Source: Streptomyces minutiscleroticus (GTDB taxonomy: Bacteria; Actinomycetota; Actinomycetes; Streptomycetales; Streptomycetaceae). From it: a DNA stretch of 64,000 bases. This document shows positions 33,680 through 40,825 of this stretch, piece after piece. Position 1 is the stretch's first letter. Each line of letters starts with the position of its first letter. Below the pieces are notes generated by a model that saw nothing but the letters and a program-made list of their open reading frames with translations, was not told where the DNA came from and did not search any database. Made by a program: the position numbers and the translations under genes. Location of the stretch: positions 62,001-126,000 of the forward strand of contig NZ_BMVU01000011.1 of assembly GCF_014650875.1 (NCBI RefSeq), in the 5' to 3' direction.

Positions 33680-34897
33680 TTATTCGGCCGCCGCGGCTTC
33701 GGTCTCGGCCCCGTTCTCGGCCCCGGCCCTGGTCTCGTCCTTGGTCCCGGGCTCCGACTCGGTCTCGGGCTTGGCCTCCGGCTCGGCGGGCGCCGGCGCC
33801 TGCTCCTTGGCGGCGGGCTGTGCGGCGGTGCTCGTGTAGAAGACCGAGGAACCCTGCTTGCTGCGCTCGACCTGGCTCTTGGCGACCAGGCCCTCGATGG
33901 TGGTGCGGACCACGGTGTTCTTCACGTTGCGGTCGGGGTGGCGCTCCGCGAGGGCGGAGGTGATCTCGGCGGTGGACCGCGGCTCCGACTGCTCGTCGAG
34001 GTAGGCGCGGACGAGCTGTCCGAGCGTCGGCTGGGAGGCGTCGGCGGCCGCCTTGGCGCTGCCGGAGCCGTTGGCCTTCGTCGTCTTCGCGGTGGTCTTC
34101 GAGGTGCTCTTCGAGGTGCTCTTCGCCGTCTTGGCGGTGCCCGTGCCGGAAGCCTTGGTGCCCGTGCCGGTGGCCTTGGCGGCGGTCTTGGTGCCCGTAC
34201 CGGCGGACTTGGTGCCAGCGGCCTTGTCGCCGGTGGACTTGGCGGCGCCGGCGGCCTTGTCGCCGGTGGACTTGGCGGCGCCGGCGGGCTTGGTGTCGGC
34301 GGCCTTGCCGGCGGCGGACTTGGTGGTGTCGGCGGACTTGGTGCCGGCGGGCTTGGTGCCAGTGGCCTTGGCGTCGGTGGTCTTGGCGGCGGTCGCCTTG
34401 GTGGCGGTGCCGGTGGACCTGGCCGCGCCGGCCGTCTTCGCGCCTGCGGCGCCGGTGGTCTTCCTGGCGGCCGTCGACGTCTTCTTGGCGGGGGCCTTCT
34501 TCGCGGCGGCCTTCTTCGCGGTGGTCTTCTTGGCCGTCGGCTTCCGCGACTTCGTGGCCGTCGTCCCGGCTCCGGCCTGCCGGTCCGCCGTGTCCTCGCC
34601 CGTCGACTGCCGGGGCAGCGTGGCCGCGGGCGCGGCGGGCGCCTCTTCGACGGAGGACTCCCCGGTGGCCGTGCCCTCGGCCACCGGAGCCGCGGCGGCC
34701 GCGGCCTGGCTGCTGAGCGCGCGCTGCATGTTGGTCAGCACGAGCTGGTCGTGCTGCAGACCGGTCAGTCGCTCCTGCAGGGCCGCGATGTCGGCGGCGA
34801 TACGTTCCTGTTCCTTGGCGTTGCGCTCGAGGTCCTGGGTGACCCGGGCGGTGTACTGGGAGGTCAGGTCGACGGTGTCGTGCAGCGTTTCGGACAT
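33680..34897 (-). CDS. histone-H1-like Lys/Ala/Thr-rich protein with winged helix
   Basis: A 405-residue protein in three parts. Residues 1-60 form a coiled coil (ARVTQDLERNAKEQERIAAD and on). Residues about 110-270 are a basic, low-complexity region of KTTAKKAAAKKAPAKK- and TKSAGTGTK-type repeats, as in eukaryotic histone H1 tails and bacterial histone-like proteins. Residues about 285-355 form a winged-helix-like domain (LGQLVRAYLDEQSEPRSTAE, VRTTIEGLVAKSQVERSKQG). The C-terminus is acidic. It probably binds DNA as a nucleoid-associated protein. ATG 34897 has GAGGAGACG upstream. Monocistronic and convergent with merR. Confidence 0.75.
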   Translation of the reverse strand: MSETLHDTVDLTSQYTARVTQDLERNAKEQERIAADIAALQERLTGLQHDQLVLTNMQRALSSQAAAAAAPVAEGTATGESSVEEAPAAPAATLPRQSTGEDTADRQAGAGTTATKSRKPTAKKTTAKKAAAKKAPAKKTSTAARKTTGAAGAKTAGAARSTGTATKATAAKTTDAKATGTKPAGTKSADTTKSAAGKAADTKPAGAAKSTGDKAAGAAKSTGDKAAGTKSAGTGTKTAAKATGTGTKASGTGTAKTAKSTSKSTSKTTAKTTKANGSGSAKAAADASQPTLGQLVRAYLDEQSEPRSTAEITSALAERHPDRNVKNTVVRTTIEGLVAKSQVERSKQGSSVFYTSTAAQPAAKEQAPAPAEPEAKPETESEPGTKDETRAGAENGAETEAAAAE

Positions 34898-35470
34898 GGT
34901 GTCTGGCGTCTCCTCGTGTCTGGGACGTCACGGTGGCGGTTCAGGTGCAACAGCTTCCAATACGGCCGAGGGACGGATTCGGTTGTGTCTCACCCGCACT
35001 CACTGAGCGCCCTAACGGATGCAACTGCCGCAGCGTGCAGCAGACTAGCGATATTAGGTACTGGATGAGCCAGATGTTCCCTCGGAGCAAAGATTCACTC
35101 TCGCCGGTTGCCGTTCCGAACCCGCGGACCGGCAGGTTGACGGGCCTGTGTCCGCGCCGTCGACCGGTGCTCGCCATGACCGGGCACAGTGGCCCGCCGG
35201 CTCCCTTCGCACGGTGGCACATGTGCCCGCGGAGCGGCCGCGCACACACTGTCGCAGACTCTCCTCACACCCATCCCCACCTGCGGGAACGGACCCAACC
35301 ACCCGCTGACACAAGTACATACGGAGCCCGTCCGACGGCCCGTGAACCGGCCCGGTCCCGAGGAGTGCACGGGTCCGGCACATGCTGTGCCGACCTGACC
35401 GGTGGGCCCTGCCGGACGGCCGGTGCACGAGTCGGACGACCCATGTGCCTGTCGGCAAAAACACATCGGC

Positions 35471-35512
35471 TCACACCGCGTGAGTCACACCGCGTGAGTC
35501 ACACCGCATGAG
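35471..35512. repeat. three tandem 14-bp units TCACACCGCGTGAG
   Basis: Units at 35471-35484, 35485-35498 and 35499-35512; the third has one change. Each copy with the preceding C reads CTCAC-5-GTGAG, so the array is also a series of short palindromes. Confidence 0.8.
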
Positions 35513-35639
35513 GGCGCCCCCGGCTTCGGCCGTGGTCCCGTCCTCATGTGCGTCCGTCGCCCCTGATCGGCGCCGCGCTCCTCACCGCAGGCGGCCACCG
35601 GGCCCGGCCCATCGCCTGCTGCGCCGGTGTGGCCGTCCT

Positions 35640-35687
35640 GTCCGTGTTCGCCACGACACGGTTGGGCCGGGGCGAGGCGAACACGGA
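35640..35687. promoter_or_regulatory. 13-bp inverted repeat upstream of dhaK
   Basis: Bases 35640-35652 and 35675-35687 are exact inverted copies separated by about 22 bases, ending 48 bases before the dhaK GTG. The spacing suits a dimer or tetramer binding two half-sites more than an RNA hairpin. Confidence 0.5.
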
Positions 35688-35735
35688 CGAGGTGGGTACC
35701 TTGACCGGGCGCACCCCCGAAAGGACCGCCACCCC

Positions 35736-36743
35736 GTGAACCGTCTCTTCCTGCCGGCCGAAGCGCCCGTGGACGCCGCCCTGCGCGGCTTCGCGCTGGC
35801 CCACCCCGGCCTCGTCCGCCTCCACGAGGACCCGCTCTACGTCACGGCCCGCGACCGCCACCCCGGCCGCCGCGTGGGCCTGCTGTCCGGAGGCGGCTCC
35901 GGGCACGAGCCCCTGCACGCCGGGTTCGTCGGGCGCGGCATGCTCGACGCCGCCGTGCCGGGCCGCGTCTTCGCCTCCCCGCACAACCGCCAGGTCTACG
36001 AAGCCTCCCGTGCCGTCGCGGGCGAGGACGGCGTCCTGCACGTGGTCAAGAACTACACCGGCGACCGCATCAACTTCGGCATCGCCGCCGAGCGTCTGCG
36101 CGCCGACGGCATCCCGGTGCGCCGCGTCCTGGTCGACGACGACCTCGCCACCGACGACGCGGAGACGGCGACAGGGCGTCGCGGCACCGGTGCCACCGTC
36201 GTCGTGGAGAAGCTCCTCGGCGGCGCGGCCGACGCGGGCCTGGGCCTCGACGAACTCGCCGAGGCGGGCGCGGCGTTCGCGGCCGCCTCGCGCAGCATCG
36301 CCGTCGCCGCCCGCGCCCAGACCGCGCCCGGCCGCGGCGGCGAGGCGTTCGAACTCGTGGACGGCGAGATCGAGTACGGCGTCGGCATCCACGGCGAGCG
36401 CGCCGCGCGGACCGTGGAGCGCCCGGACTTCGAAGACCTCGTCGACCGCATGACCCAGCAGGTCCTCGACGCCCTGACCGACGCGTCGGACACCGTGCTC
36501 CTGCTGGTCAACGGCCTCGGCGCGACCACTCTGCTGGAGTTGTACGCCGTCCACGACCGGGTCCGCCACGTGCTCGGCGAGCGCGGCGTGAGCGTCGCGG
36601 GACAGCTCGTCGGCACCTTCGTACCCGCCCTGGACATGAGCGGGTTCTCGGTGACCGTGACCTCGCTGCGCGAGAACTGGCTCGACTGGTGGCACGCGCC
36701 CGCCCTGACCCCCGCCTTCCCCGTTTCGGAGACCGCCCGATGA
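35736..36743 (+). CDS. dhaK: DhaK dihydroxyacetone kinase subunit
   Basis: A 335-residue DhaK. GLLSGGGSGHEPLHAGFVGRGM binds substrate, ASPHNRQVYEASRAV follows, and GIHGER holds the His that binds the ketose covalently. GTG 35736 has AAGGA about 12 bases upstream. Its TGA overlaps the dhaL ATG. In PTS-type systems DhaK needs DhaL-ADP recharged by DhaM; no DhaM gene is present nearby, so this pair may depend on a DhaM elsewhere or use ATP directly. Role in glycerol/dihydroxyacetone use is likely. Confidence 0.9.
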   Translation: MNRLFLPAEAPVDAALRGFALAHPGLVRLHEDPLYVTARDRHPGRRVGLLSGGGSGHEPLHAGFVGRGMLDAAVPGRVFASPHNRQVYEASRAVAGEDGVLHVVKNYTGDRINFGIAAERLRADGIPVRRVLVDDDLATDDAETATGRRGTGATVVVEKLLGGAADAGLGLDELAEAGAAFAAASRSIAVAARAQTAPGRGGEAFELVDGEIEYGVGIHGERAARTVERPDFEDLVDRMTQQVLDALTDASDTVLLLVNGLGATTLLELYAVHDRVRHVLGERGVSVAGQLVGTFVPALDMSGFSVTVTSLRENWLDWWHAPALTPAFPVSETAR

Positions 36744-37384
36744 CCGTGACCGTCGACCAGGAGAAGGTCCTGCGCACCTACGCGGAGGCCGCCCGCACCG
36801 CCCACGACGCGCTGACCGCCCTCGACCAGCTCTCCGGGGACGGCGACTTCGGCGACAACCTCCGCGAAGGGCTCGACGGCGTCGAGGCCGGCCTCGACGC
36901 GCGGCCCGGGGAGGCGCCCTTCGCCGTCGCGGCCGGAGTCTTCCTCGACGAGGTCGGCGGCACCAGCGGCCCGCTGATCGGCCTGTTGTTCCAGGAGGTC
37001 GGCCGGGCGCTCGCCGCGCACGGCGACGGCCGCGAGGGCTGGGCGGCCGGCGTGCGGGAGGGCCTGGCCGCCATCCAGCGCGTCGGCGAGGCCGAGCCCG
37101 GCGACCGCACCATGGTCGACGCGCTCGCCCCCGCCCGCGACGCGCTCGACGGGGGAGCGGGGTTCGCGGACGCGGCCCGGGCCGCCCTCGCCGGAGCGCG
37201 CGCCACCGCGGACATCAGGGCCCGCCGCGGCCGCGCCTCGTACGTCGGCGAGCGCGCCCTCGGCGCCCCCGACCCCGGCGCGACGGGCGTCGCCCTGCTC
37301 TTCTGGTCGCTGGCCCGGGTCGCCGAACCGGACGCGGACCTGGGCTCGGTGGCCGACGCGGTGGGGTGGCCCGCCGCGTCCTGA
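36740..37384 (+). CDS. dhaL: DhaL dihydroxyacetone kinase subunit
   Basis: A 214-residue DhaL. The three-Asp nucleotide-magnesium motif is in LSGDGDFGDNL, then GGTSGPLIG and GDRTMVDAL line the nucleotide site, and RRGRASYVGERALGAPDPGA closes the domain. ATG 36740 overlaps the dhaK stop (ATGA). It is separate from DhaK here, unlike the fused LerK-like kinase at 13890, so the window holds two distinct Dha-type kinases. Confidence 0.9.
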   Translation: MTVTVDQEKVLRTYAEAARTAHDALTALDQLSGDGDFGDNLREGLDGVEAGLDARPGEAPFAVAAGVFLDEVGGTSGPLIGLLFQEVGRALAAHGDGREGWAAGVREGLAAIQRVGEAEPGDRTMVDALAPARDALDGGAGFADAARAALAGARATADIRARRGRASYVGERALGAPDPGATGVALLFWSLARVAEPDADLGSVADAVGWPAAS

Positions 37385-37407
37385 CCGACGCCGGCACACG
37401 GCGGAAC

Positions 37408-37448
37408 GGCCCGCCGCCCGGTGGTTCCCCGCCACCGGGCGGCGGGCC
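37408..37448. terminator. 17-bp hairpin after dhaL
   Basis: Bases 37408-37424 are the exact reverse complement of 37432-37448, loop of seven, 23 bases beyond the dhaL stop. Confidence 0.8.
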
Positions 37449-37464
37449 GCCGTGTCCGGCGGGG

Positions 37465-37792
37465 AGTTCGGGAGCGCGGCCGGTCCGGGTACCGCGTGGG
37501 CGCGATGCGGGCGCCGTCGCCGCGGGCGGTGAGGACGTCGCCCGGTACGGCCGCGAACATGCCCGCCGTGGCGTCGGCGACCACCGTGCGCGGGTCGCCC
37601 CGTGCGGCGAGGGCGATGCGGCCGCTTTCGTCGAGCGGGTACACGTCGGGGCCCGCGACGTCGAGGGTGCCCCAGCGGGGCGCCCGCCGCGACGTCGGCG
37701 ACGGCGGCGGCGACGTCCGCGCCCGCGACCGCCTCCGCCACGCCCTTGCCGCTGACGACGTCCACGCCGGTGGACGGGGAGTGCGCCACGGC
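37465..37792 (-). pseudogene. remnant of an NmrA/SDR-like NAD(P)-binding protein
   Basis: The minus strand encodes an N-proximal piece, STGVDVVSGKGVAEAVAGAD, joined directly to a C-terminal piece in another frame, WGTLDVAGPDVYPLDESGRI through VVADATAGMFAAVPGDVLT and GDGARIAPTRYP. In intact family members about 140 residues separate these parts, and a Rossmann GGTGxxG start precedes them. So the gene has lost its start and middle and carries a frameshift near 37685. It is dead, just downstream of the alcohol dehydrogenase gene. Confidence 0.7.
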
Positions 37793-37841
37793 CTCGTGCC
37801 CGTCCGTCCGGGCCCGCCCGCGGCTACGGGCCCGCCCGTGC

Positions 37842-38867
37842 CTACGGCACGAGGATCGCCCGCCCCCGCACCCGGCCCGCGTCCAGGTCGTCGACGGCGT
37901 CCTGGAAGCGGTCGAGCGGGTACTTGGTGGTGTGCAGGCGCACGCGGCCCTGGGCGGCCAGCGTCATCAGCTCCCGCAGGTCGTTGTAGGACCCGACGAG
38001 GTTGCCGATGAAGTTGATCTCGGAGGAGATGATGTCGATCGTCGGGACGTCGATGTTCTCGCCGTAGCCGACGACGTGGTAGTCGCCCGCGCGGCGCAGC
38101 ATCCGCACACCGTCCCTCGTCGCGCCGCCCTCGCCGACGAAGTCGACCACTACCTCGGCGCCCTGACCGTCCGTCAGTTCCAGGACCCGCTCCACGTGCT
38201 CCCCGTCGGCGACGATCCCGTGGTCGGCGCCGATGGTCCCGGCGAGCTTCACCGCCTCGGGGCTGCGGTCGACGACGACGATCTCGGCGGCCGTGAGCGC
38301 CTTGAGCACCTGCACGCCGATGTGGCCGAGGCCGCCCGCCCCGATGACGACGCACCGGTCGCCGGGGCGCAGCCGGCGCGCGGCCTTCGCCACCGCGTGG
38401 TAGGCCGTCAGGCCCGCGTCGGCGAGGGCCGCCACGTCCGCGGGCTCCAGGCTGTCGTCGATCCGCACGACGCTGCGCGCGGAGGTCTTGAGGTACTCGG
38501 CGTAGCCGCCGTCGGTGTCGATGCCCGGGAACCTGTTCTGCGCGCAGTGCACGTCGTCGCCGTCGCGGCAGGCCCGGCACAGCCCGCAGGTGATCAGCGG
38601 GTGGACGATGACCTTGTCGCCCTCGGCGACGTTGGTGACGGCACTGCCCACGGCGTGCACCCAGCCCGCGTTCTCGTGGCCGATCGTGTAGGGCAGCGTC
38701 ACCCCGGACTTCTCGCGCCACTGCCCTTCGAGGATGTGCAGATCGGTGCGGCACACCCCCGCGCCGCCGATCCTCACCACCACGTCGTGGGGGTCGGTGA
38801 CGGTGGGCACGGGCACGTCGGTCATGCGCAGGTTCTCGTGGTAGCCCACGACCTGGACGGCTTTCAC
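37842..38867 (-). CDS. adh: zinc-dependent, NAD-linked alcohol dehydrogenase
   Basis: A 341-residue medium-chain dehydrogenase. Catalytic zinc ligands are Cys in GAGVCRTDLH, His/Glu in YTIGHENAGW and a second site in the nucleotide domain. Four structural-zinc cysteines lie in CGLCRACRDGDDVHC. The Rossmann motif is VIGAGGLGHIGVQVL with an acidic VVVDRS strand end, indicating NAD. GTG 38867 overlaps the DUF59 stop (GTGA). In Mycobacterium and Gordonia propane operons this gene type oxidises the alcohol made by the monooxygenase. Its substrate here is unknown because no monooxygenase is present. Confidence 0.88.
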   Translation of the reverse strand: MKAVQVVGYHENLRMTDVPVPTVTDPHDVVVRIGGAGVCRTDLHILEGQWREKSGVTLPYTIGHENAGWVHAVGSAVTNVAEGDKVIVHPLITCGLCRACRDGDDVHCAQNRFPGIDTDGGYAEYLKTSARSVVRIDDSLEPADVAALADAGLTAYHAVAKAARRLRPGDRCVVIGAGGLGHIGVQVLKALTAAEIVVVDRSPEAVKLAGTIGADHGIVADGEHVERVLELTDGQGAEVVVDFVGEGGATRDGVRMLRRAGDYHVVGYGENIDVPTIDIISSEINFIGNLVGSYNDLRELMTLAAQGRVRLHTTKYPLDRFQDAVDDLDAGRVRGRAILVP

Positions 38868-39652
38868 GATGCGTTCTCCTTGGGAGCGGGGGAGGAGGGC
38901 GCCGACGCGTCGGCGGTGAGCAGGGGGAGGAGGGTGCGGCCCGAGGCCGCGTCGGCCTCGTCCGGGTAGCGGGTGCGCAGCAGGCCGCGGCAGAAGTGCA
39001 CGTTGCCCTCGATCGAGACGCGGACCGAGTGGGCGAAGCGCAGCCGCGCCGGGATGCCGTCCGGCGGGACGCGCGCGCCGTCCTCGTCGACGAGGACGAA
39101 GTCGGCCGGGTCCGTGCCCAGGCCCAGGGCGGCCCGGCGGCGCAGCAGCGCCCGGGTGGCGGGCCCGTCGGGCAGGTCGCCCAGGACGAGCCCGTACAGC
39201 TCCTGCCCGGGCGTGTTCGGAGCGGCGCGCAGCAGCCGGCCCAGGGCGCGGTCCGTCGCGGCGATGTGCGCCTTGCGGCGGAAGGTCAGCCTGAGTTCCT
39301 CCAGGTCCTGCTCGGCCTCGTGCCCGAAGGTGCCCCGGTAGCCGGCGTCGGCGGCCAGACCGCGGTTGATCAGGTCCGAGTCGTGGTGGTCGTCGAGCAG
39401 GACCTCCACCGAGGCGACGCCGTCCAGCGCGGTCAGGGCGTCCTTGGCGTCGGACGCCATGAGGTAGGCGAAGTTCGGCGAGCAGAACGAGGTGGGCAGC
39501 CGCAGGTGGACGGTGACCCGGCCGTCGCCGGTGAGGTCCAGGGACCGTACGAAGCCGAGATCGGTGATCGGCTCGTCCAGCTCCGGGTCGACGACCGTGT
39601 CCAGGGCCCGCAGGGCGCGCTGCCGCAGCGGCTCCGAGGTGGTGACGGTCAT
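38864..39652 (-). CDS. DUF59 (MIP18/PaaD-like) metal-sulfur assembly protein
   Basis: A 262-residue protein. The DUF59 domain (about residues 8-95) includes LDTVVDPELDEPITDLGFVR and the conserved Cys in LRLPTSFCSPNFAYLM. The remainder (about 100-262) is a long extension unlike short PaaD/SufT proteins; it has RVSIEGNVHFCRGLLRTRYP, with another Cys. DUF59 proteins help load Fe-S or diiron centres. In propane monooxygenase operons the same gene lies between the amidohydrolase and ADH genes. One base separates it from the upstream amidohydrolase stop. Confidence 0.82.
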   Translation of the reverse strand: MTVTTSEPLRQRALRALDTVVDPELDEPITDLGFVRSLDLTGDGRVTVHLRLPTSFCSPNFAYLMASDAKDALTALDGVASVEVLLDDHHDSDLINRGLAADAGYRGTFGHEAEQDLEELRLTFRRKAHIAATDRALGRLLRAAPNTPGQELYGLVLGDLPDGPATRALLRRRAALGLGTDPADFVLVDEDGARVPPDGIPARLRFAHSVRVSIEGNVHFCRGLLRTRYPDEADAASGRTLLPLLTADASAPSSPAPKENAS

Positions 39653-39653
39653 G

Positions 39654-40652
39654 TCACACCGCCGCCGGCTCGGTGAGGGCGCACTCCGCCGGGACCGGGA
39701 TGTCGTACATCGCGGCCGCGTTCAGCCCGAGGATCTTCTTCTTCTGGGCCACCGTGAGCGGCGGGTACTCGTCCATGTCCTCGGGGATCCGGAAGTCGAC
39801 GAACCGCTCCACGAGCCAGCGCGGCGTCCACAGCGCATAGTCGCTGGAGAACTGGATGCGGTCCTCGTCCAGCCAGTACAGCAGCTCCCCGATGATCTGC
39901 GCGAAGTAGCGCGGGCGGGTGTGCATGAACGGGATGGCCACCGCCAGGCCCGCGTGCACGTTGGGCTCCTGCGTGGCGATCCAGCAGAAGTCCTCCAGGC
40001 GCGGCAGCCCGCAGTGCTCGACGACGAAGTTCAGCTCCGTGTAGTCGCTGGCCACCGAGTCGACGTCGGCCACGTCGAACGCGTCGCGGTCCAGCGGGCG
40101 GATGGTCGGGCCCTTGTGGATGTGGATGTTCTTGATGCCCAGCTCGATGGCCGTCTCCAGGTAGCGGCGCGACCAGGGGTCGTCGAGCTTGTAGCCGCGC
40201 GAGTCGCCCTTCCACTCGGCCGTGTACAGCTTGACGCCCTTGAGCCGGAAGCGCTCCGCGTCCCGGCGGAGCCGGTCGAGCCCGGACTGCTCGAAGCGCG
40301 GGTCCCAGCAGTGGTTGTAGGTGAGCTTGTCCGGGTGCTTCTGCGCGAGCGCGAACGCCTCCTCGGTCTGCCCGAAGCCGTTGCGGTAGAAGGCGCCGAG
40401 GCGGGCGGGCTGGAAGACGGCGTGGTCCACGTGGCCGTCGGTGAAGAGGTCCTTCATCAGGCGCTCTCCGCCCTGGTACAGGAACTCCTCGTACGGCCAG
40501 TGCTCGGACTCGGGGCCGAGGTTGCGGTGGTAGTCGTAGAAGCAGTCGATGAACTGCTTGCCGTGGATGTTGAGCTGGTTCTCGGGACGCGCGTCCCACA
40601 GGGCGATGTGTGCGTCCACGATGAAGTACGACTCGCCGTCCTTGCGGTACAT
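39654..40652 (-). CDS. amidohydrolase-superfamily (amidohydro_2) protein of the mim/prm-type operon
   Basis: A 332-residue TIM-barrel protein. Amidohydro_2 segments are YFIVDAHIALWDARPEN at the N-terminus, NIHIHKGPTIRP, NFVVEHCGLPRLEDF and DRIQFSSDYALWTPRW near the C-terminus. The usual first metal motif HxH reads H-I-A here, so the second His is lost, while later His and Asp residues remain. ATG 40652 follows CGGAGG. First gene of a three-gene operon. Homologues are present in propane monooxygenase clusters, where their role is unresolved; a maturation or accessory role is as likely as hydrolysis. Confidence 0.82.
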   Translation of the reverse strand: MYRKDGESYFIVDAHIALWDARPENQLNIHGKQFIDCFYDYHRNLGPESEHWPYEEFLYQGGERLMKDLFTDGHVDHAVFQPARLGAFYRNGFGQTEEAFALAQKHPDKLTYNHCWDPRFEQSGLDRLRRDAERFRLKGVKLYTAEWKGDSRGYKLDDPWSRRYLETAIELGIKNIHIHKGPTIRPLDRDAFDVADVDSVASDYTELNFVVEHCGLPRLEDFCWIATQEPNVHAGLAVAIPFMHTRPRYFAQIIGELLYWLDEDRIQFSSDYALWTPRWLVERFVDFRIPEDMDEYPPLTVAQKKKILGLNAAAMYDIPVPAECALTEPAAV

Positions 40653-40732
40653 GTGCGGCCTCCGGGTTCCGTGACAGCAACGTCTTGGACAGGGACGGTA
40701 GGCAGGCCGTCCGGCGGCCGGGAGCCCGTGCG

Positions 40733-40749
40733 TGTCTCACTTTGAGACA
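40733..40749. promoter_or_regulatory. TGTCTCA-CTT-TGAGACA dyad, activator site
   Basis: A perfect 7+3+7 inverted repeat between the amidohydrolase and activator genes, 81 bases from the amidohydrolase ATG and 77 from the activator GTG. TGTCTCA/TGAGACA dyads are typical of AcoR-type enhancer-binding proteins, from memory. Confidence 0.75.
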
Positions 40750-40825
40750 GCACGGGCGGCGGCGGACCGGGAGGCACGCACTAGCCTGGCCGGACCGGCG
40801 CAAGGACGCGTCATGGGAGGTCAGC

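Larger units (their letters stand above)
34898..35735. other. 838-base intergenic region with repeats
   Basis: No gene is supported on either strand. GC is lower than elsewhere in the first 200 bases, where the promoter of the H1-like gene must be. Further on are three 14-bp partly palindromic tandem repeats (35471-35512) and a 13-bp inverted repeat (35640-35687) just upstream of dhaK. Confidence 0.65.

Noticed and set aside
35054..35464. Minus-strand frames in the gap before dhaK, up to 136 codons.
   Set aside because: Arg/Gly/Ser-rich with many Cys, no start signals and poor third-position GC bias; treated as intergenic.
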